Assembly: GCF_030445035.2 (NCBI RefSeq)
Contig: NC_080694.1
Location: 72,617,147-72,681,146, forward strand
DNA length: 64,000 nucleotides
Direction of reading: 5' to 3'
Source: Dasypus novemcinctus
Lineage: Eukaryota; Chordata; Mammalia; Cingulata; Dasypodidae
The position numbers were made by a program, and so were the translations under genes. Below the pieces are notes generated by a model. It had not been told where the DNA came from. It ran no database searches and worked only from the letters and a program-made list of their open reading frames with translations. Below, in pieces: positions 21,703 to 31,999 of this stretch. The first letter of the stretch is position 1. Each line of letters begins with the position of its first letter.

Positions 21703-22497
21703 CCATGGGAGTTATGGTCATGGCCGATGGGGTTAACTACCAGGGCAGATGGCCCCTCTTTGGAAATGGTGTTCATGTGTGATGAATCTGGACTCAGATG
21801 GGATCTTCCTTCATAAGACTTTCATGCTAATGTGCTGGAGGTGCAGTTAATGTTGGGGTTTAAGATATATTTAGGGGATTTGAATCTCTGGACTGACAAT
21901 GTGATAGCCAGGTCCTGAGCCTCAACAGACTCCAACACCTACAATCTGATTCATTGGACTTACCACACTCAGCTAAGATGGAGTTGAAGAAGGACAACCA
22001 CCACACCATGGAGCCTAGAGTGATTACAACTGAAAATGGGAGGATTGCATCCAGCATCCATGTGGAATCTGAGCCTCCTCTTGACATAGAGGTGCAATGG
22101 ACACAACCAATCCAATGTCCACATAGAAGAGGTGGCATTGGATTGGGAAAAGTGGACATGGTGGACGATGGGTATGGGGAAAGGCAGGAAGAGATGAGAG
22201 GTGGAGGTGTCTTTGGGACATGGAGCTGCCCTGGATGGTGCTTCAGAGGTAATCACCGGACATTGTAAATCCTCACAGGGCCCACTGGATGGAATGGAGG
22301 AGAGTATGGGCCATGATGTGGACCATTGACTATGAGGTGCAGAGGTACCCAAAGATGTACTTACCAAATCCAATGGATGTGTCATGATGATGGGAACGAG
22401 TGTTGTTGGGGGGGGGCAGAGGGGGGGTAGGGGGTGGGGCTGAATGGGACCTCACATATATATTTTTAATGTAATATTATTACAAAGTCAATTAAAA

Positions 22498-22794
22498 AAA
22501 CAAAAAGAATATATGTTAGAGGGATTTGGCCTAGTTATGATGTCATACATTTTCTGAAGAAGTGCTAATGGAGCTGAGATCAGTAGTAATCAAGGGAATA
22601 GGTAGCTAAATGAGAGTACAGCATGTGCCTATCAGGGAGCAAGGGTTGCCATAAATTTTGGCATGAGTGAACACATGGATCTATCAGAGTCCAGATATAT
22701 TAATCAGATGATTCTGATTCAGATTACCAAATCAAGATTATAAGCTAGGTAGGCAAAGGACAGGAAATTCAGCATTTCTTCAGCCATGGCAAGA
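22498..22794. other. Intergenic spacer after the L1
   Basis: About 300 bases of single-copy-looking sequence after the L1 A-rich tail. No gene or repeat recognised. Confidence 0.4.
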
Positions 22795-23290
22795 ATTTTC
22801 TATTTTTAATTTAAAAAGTTGTGGGCTTATACATCAATAATGCATAAAATCCAGGATTCCAATATTCCAACCTACTATTAACACTTTGTATTTGTGTAGC
22901 TCATTTATTCCAATTAATGAAAACATGTTTATATAATGACAATATTAACTATTGTCCATGATTTAAATAATGGTTGACTTTTTGCATAATGCAGTTTCTT
23001 AGATTTTTAAAAATTTTATAACATATGCAATCATTTTTCCTTTTAATCACATTCTGATATATATTTCAGTGCTGTTAATTTTGTTCACAATGCTGTGCTA
23101 CCATCACCACCATTCATTAACAAAACGTGTCCACTTTTCCAAATACTAATGCTATAGAGTTTAAACATTAGCTCCCTGTTCTCTACCCCCAACATATCCC
23201 ATAGTAACCTATATTCTAGGTTCTAACTCCATGAGTTAGCTTGTTTTAATTGTTTTATATCACTGAGATCATACAATAAACAAATATATG
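22795..23290 (-). repeat. Ancient L1M-type fragment, antisense
   Basis: The order of words resembles the antisense 3' region of old eutherian L1s. An AT-rich start is followed by GTGCTACCATCACCACCATT, a CTCCCTGTTCTCTACCCCCA block, and TTATATCACTGAGATCATAC. Divergence is high and borders are approximate. Confidence 0.45.
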
Positions 23291-23298
23291 GTTTACTG

Positions 23299-23328
23299 CA
23301 CACACACACACACACAAAAAAAAAATGA
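23299..23328. repeat. (CA)n microsatellite with A tract
   Basis: About nine CA units are followed by a run of A. It sits at the junction between two oppositely oriented L1 remnants. Confidence 0.8.
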
Positions 23329-24595
23329 ACAAAGGACCTGATGGGTATTTCCCCAAAGAAGGTATATGAATGGTCAAAAGGCTCCTGAAAAGATGCTCAA
23401 TACCACTATCCCTTAAGGAATTGTAAATCAAATCCATAACAAAATACCAGTTCACACCCACGATGATGGCTACAATAAAAATAATAATAATATTAATAAA
23501 AACAAAGGGAAATGAGTGTTGGTAAGGTATTGGAGTCATTTACATTGCTGGTGGGAAGGGAAACAGTGGCAGTTCAAGCACAATTACTGTTTGTCTCTGC
23601 AGCGAGTTGCTACCCGGCACTTTGAGGGACAGGCAGGTACACAGACGTGCTCAGCAAACGATGGCTTATTACTCATTCAGCACTAAGCATCCAGTAGAGC
23701 AGGGGAAGAGGTTGCATCATGGCTTTCTCCAGGGCAGTCCCACTGCTCAGGTCAGAAGAGGAGGGTGGCAGCTCCCACACCACTTCACAGTGGAGAGGAG
23801 AGAAAAATCTGTGCTGTCCAGGACGGGCATCTACACAGCCCAGGAGGAGGGTCCTCCACCAGAGTGCCTGCCTGATAACTAGTGGGCACTGCTTGTTCTG
23901 GGTTCTGGTTCATATAAGTCAGGCTGTCCTGATAGACCTAACACCTGTCTGGGGCTCCAAAATGGAAATAAGTTGAAACATATGCACCTGAAGAAGAGGA
24001 AGAGGTAGGTGAGGGCTGCAAGATGGCTGCTGAGCAGGTCCTGGATCCCCAGTGACTCAGCAATGCCACCCTTACCTACATACTTCCCCAAATTAGAAGC
24101 AGGTGTTCAAATAAATGCTGTGCACAAATGTTCCTAGTAGCACTATTCACAGTAGCCAAGAGGTGGAAACAACTGAAATGCCCATCAATGGATGAATGGG
24201 TGGACAAAATGTGGTACATTTGCACAATGGAATGTTAATCAGTCACAAAAAGGGTTGGAATACAGATACATGATGCAACTTGGATGAGCCTGAAAAACAT
24301 TGTGCTAAGTGACAAAAGCCAGATGCAAAAGATCCTATAATGTATTAGTCCATTTTTATGGAATATCCAGGATAGGTAAAACCAAAGTTATAGAACGTAG
24401 ATTGGGCTTTGCCAGGGCTGAGGGAGGGGAAAAAGGGGACTGATGGCTTAATGGGTATTGATTTCTTTGGGAGTCATGAAAATGTTTCCAAACTTGGTAA
24501 AAGTGATGATTACATAATGTTTTGAATGCAATAAACATCACTAGATTATAAAATTTAAAATGATTGATTTTATGTGAATTTCATCTCAATTAAAA
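23329..24595 (+). repeat. Ancient L1 ORF2 3' end, split by an LTR
   Basis: The left part (23,329-23,587) resembles L1 ORF2 near ACATTGCTGGTGGGAAGGG. The right part (24,052-24,595) resumes with CAGCAATGCCACCC and continues through ACAAATGTTCCTAGTAGCAC and GGAATGTTAATCAGTCAC. It ends GTGAATTTCATCTCAATTAA with an A-rich tail, as in L1MA/L1MB-type elements. Stops and indels are frequent, so the copy is dead and old. The interruption is an LTR-like insert. Confidence 0.7.
23588..24051 (-). repeat. Probable solo LTR, antisense, inside an old L1
   Basis: A 464-base GC-richer block interrupts an L1 ORF2 remnant. On the minus strand it begins TGGGGATCCAGG and ends GCAGAGACAAACA (TG...CA). It has a TATA-like TTATATGAA near 23,915 and an AATAAG-type poly(A) signal near 23,660. 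These are LTR hallmarks, but I do not recognise the family and no clean target duplication is visible. It is a fossil. Confidence 0.5.
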
Positions 24596-25129
24596 AATGA
24601 ACAGGCTTATCTATGTGTTTTATATGTTTTAACATGTCAAAATTTTTAAAACAAACCTATGTTGCATCACTAAACCACTTCATCACATGAAGCCATTTGT
24701 GCTAGAATTATAACAATTTTATATATTGCTTATTGAGTCTATAGTTATAAAATATAACCTGGAACTTGGACACAAACCTCCAGAGTATAACTAGTTTGGA
24801 AGAGGGAATGGGGAGAAGGAATGGAAGCAAGCACGTACAAAAATGCATCTTCAATATTGTGTTTGAAAAAAGACTAAACAAATGTGACAAAATGTCACAT
24901 ATTTGTAATGATTATACTGGAGTATATACAGACAGAGACAGAGAAAGAGAGAGATAATACAGTGTTTAGAATAAAATGGGAGGAAAGATGATTAATCAAA
25001 TAATTATATAATCAGTGCAAACTGCAACTTAACATAAATGAAATGCACCATGTACCGGAATTAAGAAAACTTTATAAAGAAGCTATCAGAGACTTTTGAA
25101 TTTAAAATCTACTATCTTCCCATTAAAAA
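24596..25129. other. Intergenic sequence, nothing recognised
   Basis: AT-rich, with a short GA-rich simple stretch near 24,932-24,956. No gene seen. Confidence 0.4.
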
Positions 25130-27832
25130 AACAACAACAAAACTTGCTCCAACTGACCTATCTTCCTTTTCCTCTCTATTTACCTTCTGTTTAAATGTAT
25201 CTAAACACTCAACTTAAAAGGCAGAGTTTGCTAGACTCGATAAAAGCAGAGCTAACTACATGCTGTCTACTAGAGAAGGATAGTAAATAAAACACAAAGG
25301 AAAGTTAAAAGGTAAATGATGGAACATGTTATATACCATGCAAATGCTGTTCATAAGAAAGCCAAACAGAGTAGACATAGTGGACTTTAGAAAAAAGAAT
25401 ATCACCAAGGATAAAGAGTCACATTTAATAATGATAAATACATTGATTCAATAAAAAGACATACTCCTAACAATGTATGCCCCTAATGACAGTACTTCTC
25501 AACACCTAACACAAAAACTCACAAATTGAAAGAAGAAATGAACAAGTGCATAATTACATTGGATAGCTCCATACAACTCTGTAAGTAAGTGAAAGTAAAA
25601 GACATAAAAGCACTAAAAATATGGAGTACTGACCAATATTATCAACCAAATTGATCTAAGTGGCACTTATAGCACATTCCATTCATAACAGCATAAAAAA
25701 GATTTGCAAGTACACAGAGAGGATATTCATAAATAGACAGTATACTGGGTCATAAAACAAGTCTTGTCAAGAAATGTCAAAGGATTGAAATTATTCGTAT
25801 TGTGATTCTGACCTCAAAAGAATTAAATAATTAAATAATTAAAATAGAAATCATAAATAGAAAAATAGCTGGGAAATATTTTGAAATTGAATATGTTTCT
25901 ATGGATTCTATGGGTCAAAGAAGAAAACAAAGCAAAATTATAAAATCATTTTAAATGAAAAAAAAAGAAAGCACATATATCAAAATTTGTGAGATGCAAA
26001 ATACTTAGAGGGAAAATCGTGGCCTTAAATGATTATTTTTTAACAGATTTTAAAAAATTTATTTCTTAAAAGATACATGAATCGTACATAATGTTACATT
26101 AAAAAATATAAGAGGATCCCACACACTCCCACTCCCCATATCCCCACTCACCACCCGCCCACTCCTCCGACTTCACCACAGTTTTTCATTAGTATGGCAC
26201 ATTCATTGCACTTGAGGCATACATTTTGGAGCACTGCTACACAGCATGGATTACAGTTTACATTGTAGAGTACACTCTCTCCCAGGCTATTTAGTGTGTT
26301 ATAGCAGGATATATAATGTCCTGCATCTGTTCCTTAATATCATTCAGGATAAGTCCAAGTCCTGAAAATGCCTCCATAACACAACTTTTCTTCCTCTCCC
26401 TGCCTTTAGCAACTCCTGTGGCCACTGTCTCCACATCAATGATACAGTTTCTTCCATTGCCAGAGTCACAATATTTTTAGTAAATTACAAGTCCACTCTA
26501 ATCCACATTTTGTTCCTCCTTCCTGAGGACCCTGGGATGGCAATGTCCACTCCACCTCTAACTCGAGGGGGGAATTAGATCCCACATCACTGATGGGTGG
26601 GATTCTCCTGCTTGCAGTTGTAGATTTTCTTGGTTCCCTGGTGTGGTGCTAAACCATCTCCACCTCCCTGTTAGCTGACCTGGGTAAGTTCAGTGAACTG
26701 GAGAGTAGGTGTTATAACTTTGCTGAGGCTCAGGGCCCAGTTGGCACACAGTCAGTCCAGAGATTCAAGTTTCTGAGCATACACCAAACCCAGTACCAGC
26801 CACAGGTTCATTAAAAGTGATAGAAGAGGCATGAGTACAGAGGTCATATCTGAGTCCAACTTCGTCACACTCAGGAGTACACATTCCAAAGCAGAGCTCA
26901 CAGGCAAGGCAGTGAACTTCAGAACCATCTGTCATGACCATAGGACCTGGGTGTCTCTCTCAAGGAGCACCACTACTTGAGGTTGTATCTACTTTGGCTA
27001 TCTCTGAGATCCTGCTGAGACGTGCATAAGTACAACTCCTCTGATGACCTCCTGACTCACTTTGAAGTCTCTTAGCTATACAAACTCATTTGCTTTTACC
27101 ATTTCCCCCTTTTATTCAAGGTCTTTTTCTAATTGCTTCACCAGCTGGTGATTGGTAGTAATCCCTCAGTGCCAGGGAGGCTCATTCCTGGGAGTCATGC
27201 CTCATGCTGGGTGGAAGGTCATGAATTTCATACTGAGTTTGGCTTAGAGAGTTGGCCACATTTGAGCAACACAGAACCTCTTAGGAGGTAACTCATAGAA
27301 ACCATGCAGCTCTAGGCCTAGTCGAAATTTCAAGCACATGGGCTTCTAAGCATAGCCATCGATATGAAGGGCCCATCATTGAACTATCCTTCTCCACTGG
27401 TCTTTGCCTCTGCACTTGGGGGATTGCTCCATTGCGGAGTGCAACAGAGTTCCCTGGAATGGGAATTAAGCACTTCTCAGTTGTCGTGTGAAACTACCCA
27501 CTAAGTCAATACCAAATGGACATCAGAACTTATCTATATACCCTATATGAACAACCTGGAGAACTCCCTCCAGGGCATGCATAGTTGAAAGGTTTTCAGT
27601 CAGCTATGATTTACCTTAATAATCTAGAAAAAGATCTCCAAATGAAACCCAAATATATATGAAAAATAAAATAATAAAAGTGGAAGTTGAAATAAATGAA
27701 ATAGAAAATGGACAAAGAGTAGAGAATGTTGAAGAAACCAAATAGTCTTTCTTGAAAAGACAGGTAAAGGAAAATCTTTAGCTAGGCTTTTTAAAAAAAG
27801 AGACAAATTTCAAATTAGATATGATGACTGAA
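25130..27832 (+). repeat. Ancient L1 ORF2 endonuclease region, interrupted
   Basis: Fragments of L1 ORF2 are readable at 25,200-26,030: AATGTATGCCCCTAATGACA (the YAPND motif) and GATTTTAGAAAAAAG-like words. A CAAAATTTGTGAGATGCAAA and GAGGGAAAATCGTGGCCTTA stretch corresponds to the post-endonuclease region. It resumes at about 27,590 with TACCTTAATAATCTAGAAAA and GAAATAAATGAAATAGAAAA. The interruption is an antisense L1 3' UTR (26,041-27,585). Many stops and indels are present. Confidence 0.65.
26041..27585 (-). repeat. L1 3' UTR, 1.5 kb antisense insertion
   Basis: On the minus strand this runs in the same order as the copy at 48,120-49,590. It starts with CATGCCCTGGAGGGAGTTCT at the right edge and passes a block containing 'gggacatg..aggaatgag'. 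It ends with an A/T-rich tail near 26,041-26,110. It sits inside an older L1 ORF2, so it is the younger of the two. No coding portion is included. Confidence 0.75.
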
Positions 27833-29239
27833 TGAGGGGACATCACTGTAGTGTCCTACAAATATTTAGATGTTAATAATTAAATACAATGAATCACTTT
27901 ATACTCATTGCAGTTTAATTAAATTCATTCTACAACTGAGAAGATTTAAAGCTGGTGTTCGGGCCCTGTGATCTATGGTCTATATTTACTCTAACCTTAT
28001 TCCTATGGTGAATTTTTCTGGGTTCTAAGGAGAAAGTCTGGTGTGTTAACTAGCATCTGCTCCATGGTAGGTCCAGTACTCAAGCGCTGGTCCTCAGATG
28101 TGAGCCTGCTGAGCCCATTACTTAGCTTCAAACCTTGCTCAATCCCTTTTGCGGTGGCAGGTACCTGAGGGTAAAAGTAACCCCAAAGGCAGGCCCATGA
28201 GTTTCCTCATTCTCCACATCTTGGTCATATAATTCTGAACTGCTTTGGTAGCTCTCCCATGCCTTCTAAGAGATGTTTAGTTTTTTATAGTATTCCCATA
28301 AGGATGGTTAGTCCTAATTACCTAGTTTCATATTACTGGGAGAAGAGACATCAATTTCATATTAAGGATTTGCCTATTTATTTGCCAATTATTTTTAATA
28401 ATTTATGAATTATTATAGGAAAACAGGAGACAGGCCATAAAATAATCAACAACTTAAGAAGATCTACTGTTTTGGTAAATTCTTCCTGTATTGGAGAGGT
28501 TTGTTGAATGGTTAAAAAAGTAATGAGTTTTAAACAAATAGCCTTGACTTAAATTTCCGTTCCAGTACATCCCTCAGTAAGTACCTTGGGCAAGCTAACA
28601 CCAGCTGACACAAGCTCATTGTTAAATTTTCAGGAATTATGTGGGCCACTTGTTAAAGATAGGTAGCTGCGTATGACCCATGGGAGATGTAGAAACACAA
28701 GGGAAAACAGATCAGAGCTTCTTCCTCTTGCTTGTTAAACAATGAGCACCACTGCCAAGGCAGTTTAACAAGCTTGCTTGTGTGTGTGGAGCTGAGGGCT
28801 TTGCTGGGAGGGACAGGACAGTCTCTCATGAGATGGGACAGGGCTGTGGCTTCAGCACAGTCTTCTCCATGCTGTCTTAGAGGTGAAGATGCCAGCTTTC
28901 CATCCTGAATGCTGGAGGTACAGAGGAAATCAGGGAGTGTCTCACCTGAAGCAATTTACATCCACTTTTTTCCCCTTGAAATATATCATTAAAGGTATGT
29001 GACCTAGCTAAAGTTTTTAAAAAAAGAGGTTTGTAAAAGAGATAGTAAAGTGTGAAAATGGACAGCTGATACCCAAAGGCCATTTTAGTTCTGCCTATTA
29101 TTTGAATTAGTTTTTCTTTCCTTTTCTTAAGAGAATAATTCATTCAACTTCCTAGTATTGCTGCCAGGTATGAAACTGCTCAATGCAGTTTAAAGCTGAC
29201 TCTTTCATTGGAAATTTTCTCTCCTTTGCTGCAGATTAG
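27833..29239. other. Intergenic sequence, no gene seen
   Basis: About 1.4 kb without recognisable repeats. The longest frames are 60-88 codons without motifs. GC content rises modestly around 28,700-28,900. Confidence 0.45.
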
Positions 29240-29332
29240 AAACACACAGCGAATGGACACAGAGAGCAGACAACTGGGGGAGAGGGGGAGAAGGGGAGAA
29301 AAATAAATAAAAAATAAATCTTTAAAGAAAAA
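29240..29332 (+). repeat. 3' part of a DAS-type SINE
   Basis: The segment AACACACAGCGAATGGACAC, AGAGAGCAGACAACTGGGGG, a G/A-rich stretch and AAATAAATAAAAAATAAATC equals the tail region of the composite SINEs at 1,971 and 7,459. The heads are absent, so this is a truncated copy. Confidence 0.75.
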
Positions 29333-31030
29333 ACATCTAGATTAGATTATATTCTCCATAGTTATCCCATTAAATGACAAAATAGTTTCTTTTTGGTTAT
29401 ATCAAGGAGTCCCCAGCTAATTGTTAGGTCCTTGTTGAAGCTGTTATGGAGAATTTGTGGCAAGCAATGGTTGAGCATCCCTATAATCCTTAATGACAAA
29501 TTTATGCAAATTATATTCCTATTAAAATATTTTTAGAAATGATTACATAATAATGAAGGTTCTCATTTATCAAGTGTTTCTTGTATGTTTGGCACTGTAC
29601 TTAGTGTTTCATATTCACTTTTAAAGTACATCATATATTTTCTTACAGCTAATAGAAAACAAAGAAACCTTTAACTATGAAAACCAGATGAACAATAGAC
29701 TGAGCCAGTACAAGGACATTTCCAACTATGTGGAGCTAACTCAAAATGCATCACTTTGCTGGATTTCCCCTGCAAAGAACTATATAAAGTGTGCTTGTCT
29801 TGTATATTTTGGCTGGCATAGTGCCAGATGACACCAAACCACTTGTATTTTAAAAGTATCTTATCTCCCTTTAGAACTTTTTTGTTAGTTACATAAGACC
29901 TTGTTAATTGTTAAGGGTGGTGGCATAAAATTAAATATGAAAGGATTCTGAACCTTTGTGTCTAAGGCTTCTCTCAGCAAAAAATTAGCAAGTAATTTTC
30001 ATCAGAGTGGAGCAAGTGCTGTCTTAGCAGTGACAGGGCCACAGAAAGGGGGATGGATTTCTGAAGAGGAGACAGGGAATGTTGGTTGTGCAAATCTTGT
30101 GGACCATCAGGGAGGCAAATCTCAAGGCCCCATGGGAAAAGGAGTGTAATGAAAAGGAAATCAGCGTAGGCAAGGAATGCCCTATAAGGGGCGAGTAGTT
30201 TGCTTTGACTGTGACCAGATCCATTTGTGTAAGGGTGGGATCTAAGGTTCCAGAAAGTCAGTGACCTGATGCACAGATGTTCATGAATTACATGAAGTTT
30301 GAACCTTAACTTGAAGGCAGTGGTAATGTCCATTTAGTAGAGGACACTTGGGGGAAGAAGCAATGGCAGAGGAGAATATTTGAGATAAAGAGATGCTACG
30401 ATATGGAGTTAACAGTAAGACTGTACCACTTCTAGTCATCCACACATCAGCTTGTGCACTTGTCCTTAAAAGCCCTCGCTGACCACACAATCTAAACTGG
30501 TCAGCACAGACTCCAGTTTTAATTCTCAGCACTGCACTACTCATTAGAGTATTGAATGATTAACTTCTGCTTTTCTTAAATAAATGTATGCTCCGTAGCG
30601 AGGAATAGCATATTTTGTTCATTGGTATGCCCCAGCACCTAAGACAGTAACTGCCAAATACCCTTTCACAATAAATACTTTTTGGATGAAAGAGGAAAAA
30701 AAGAAAGAATTACCAGTGGCATATAAATGGATATATATGAGAGCTGCAGGAAACATTTATTTGATAGTACTCAAAAAAGTGTTAAAGGAAGAGAATTGAG
30801 GTGAAATAAAATTTTTCTTTCATTGTATGCTGGGGTGCTAAGTATATTTTAGATGTATCAGTTGAGATAGTTTAATTAGAAGAGGACTGAGTTTGGAAAG
30901 ACATATGAGGGAGTGTATACTTTTAGAACTTCTGATTTTGAACTAGGTAAAGAATAGTGGACCTCTTCACCTTTCTCACTTACTGGAGCTCTTTAAAGCC
31001 GTGAAAACTATCTTCCCATCACTGGGATGA

Positions 31031-31051
31031 TTGTATCCTCCTCTCTTACAG
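31031..31051 (+). promoter_or_regulatory. Candidate splice acceptor before the OR10-like exon
   Basis: TTGTATCCTCCTCTCTTACAG is a pyrimidine-rich tract ending in CAG immediately before codon GCT at 31,052, in phase 0. An in-frame TGA lies just upstream at 31,028-31,030, and no in-frame ATG exists before transmembrane segment 1. This is compatible with a start codon in an upstream exon. Confidence 0.45.
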
Positions 31052-31999
31052 GCTATAAGCCTCAACTGCTCCTTGTGGCAGGAGAACAACTTGTCCGTCC
31101 AGCACTTTGCCTTTGCCTGGTTCTCCAAGCTCCCTGAGCAGGGCGCCCTCCTCTTCACCCTCGTCCTGCTCCTGTTCCTGATGTCACTGACCGGCAACCC
31201 TCTCATAGCCCTCGCCATCTGGAGCAATCCCAGCCTCCACATGGCTATGTACTTCTTCCTGGCCAATTTGTCCTTGGAGATCAGCTACACTTGCTGCGTC
31301 ACCGCCAAGATGCTGCAGAGCCTTGTGAGGGAGGCCCAAAGGATCTCTCAAGAGGGCTGCGCCACACAGATGTTCTTCACATTTTTTGCTATTTGTGAGC
31401 GCTGCCTTCTGGCAGCCATGGCTTTTGACCGCTATTTGGCCCTCTGCGCCCCACTCCACTATGCAGCACGAATGAGTCGTGGGGTGTGTGTCCACCTGCT
31501 AGTGGTTTCTTGGGGGGTGGGATGCCTGGTGGGCTTGGGCCAGACCAACTATATTTTCTCCTTGTACTTCTGTGGCCCCTGTGAGATAGACCACTTCTTC
31601 TGTGACCTCCCACCCATCCTGGCCCTTGCCTATGGCTATACATCCCATAATGAGACTGTGGTCTTTGTCATGGCCATGCTTTCCATATCCAGCCCATTCT
31701 TGCTGATCATTGCTTTCTATGGCAGAATTCTAGCTGCTGTGCTGGTCATGCCCTCACCTGAATGCTGCTGTAAATCTCTTGCCACTTGTTCCTCCCACCT
31801 GCTGGTAATGAAGCTCTTCTATGGCTCAGGATCCATCTCCTACCTGAATCCCAAGGCCAGCCATTCTCCAGGCATGGTCAAACTCCTTTCCCTCTTCTAT
31901 ACAGTGCTGACATCCAGGCTCAACCCCATCATCTACAGTTTACGGAACAAGGAAGTCAAGGCAGCCCTCTGGAGAATCCTGGGCAGGAAAAGGCTTTGA
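31052..31999 (+). CDS. Olfactory receptor, OR10-like, coding exon lacking its own ATG
   Basis: A seven-transmembrane class II odorant receptor of the plasma membrane of olfactory cilia, signalling through G-olf. The open frame (322 codons if counted from 31,031) carries: N-terminal sequons (NCS, NLS); GN in TM1 near 55-56; MYFFLANLS; MAFDRYLALCAPLHY (129-144, the MAYDRY motif); FCGP...FFCDLP in loop 2; a KSLATCSSH segment before TM6; and LNPIIYSLRNKEVK at 297-310. GLGQTNYIFSLYFCGP resembles OR10 members such as OR10C1, so I call it OR10-like without a symbol. No internal stop or frameshift is seen. Two oddities stand out: there is no ATG before TM1 and a likely splice acceptor at the 5' edge, and Tyr201 replaces the usual third loop-2 cysteine while an extra Cys184 is present. 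It may be functional with an upstream start exon, or a pseudogene that lost its start. Confidence 0.8.
   Translation, partial: AISLNCSLWQENNLSVQHFAFAWFSKLPEQGALLFTLVLLLFLMSLTGNPLIALAIWSNPSLHMAMYFFLANLSLEISYTCCVTAKMLQSLVREAQRISQEGCATQMFFTFFAICERCLLAAMAFDRYLALCAPLHYAARMSRGVCVHLLVVSWGVGCLVGLGQTNYIFSLYFCGPCEIDHFFCDLPPILALAYGYTSHNETVVFVMAMLSISSPFLLIIAFYGRILAAVLVMPSPECCCKSLATCSSHLLVMKLFYGSGSISYLNPKASHSPGMVKLLSLFYTVLTSRLNPIIYSLRNKEVKAALWRILGRKRL

Larger units (their letters stand above)
7866..22497 (+). mobile_element. Near full-length L1 LINE, split by a provirus
   Basis: An autonomous non-LTR retrotransposon with every expected part in order: 5' UTR (7,866-9,961), ORF1 (9,962-10,933), ORF2 (11,004-14,818), and a very long 3' UTR ending in an A-rich tail near 22,480-22,497. 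An antisense provirus (16,819-21,702 plus one target repeat) interrupts the 3' UTR. Reading continues across the provirus: GAGGGCTAAAGAGACCCATG on the left and GTTATGGTCATGGCCGATGG on the right match the continuous order in the copy at 48,730-48,780. ORF1 is intact, but ORF2 has four disabling lesions, so the copy cannot move by itself now. I could not define a target-site duplication because both flanks are A-rich. Confidence 0.9.
14819..22497 (+). other. L1 3' UTR, about 2.8 kb without the provirus
   Basis: From the ORF2 stop to the A-rich tail, subtracting the provirus and one target repeat, there are about 2,790 bases. Segments are: a G-rich stretch (14,870-15,460); an AT-rich stretch with repeated AATGTAAACCATAATGTAAA (15,530-15,700); a G run at 15,862-15,871; and the widely repeated 'gggacatgac..ggggatgag' block (16,470-16,500). 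After the provirus come the blocks found alone in many truncated copies across the window. No frame here looks coding. The length is unusual for an L1 3' UTR, which is commonly well under 1 kb in the L1s I know. Confidence 0.8.

Noticed and set aside
23607-23976. Frames of 91 and 85 codons that might suggest a small gene
   Set aside because: They fall in the antisense LTR-like block; there is no start context, domain or conservation to support a gene.
31184-31643. Minus-strand frames over the OR10-like gene
   Set aside because: They are antisense shadows of the receptor. The plus strand carries all OR motifs.
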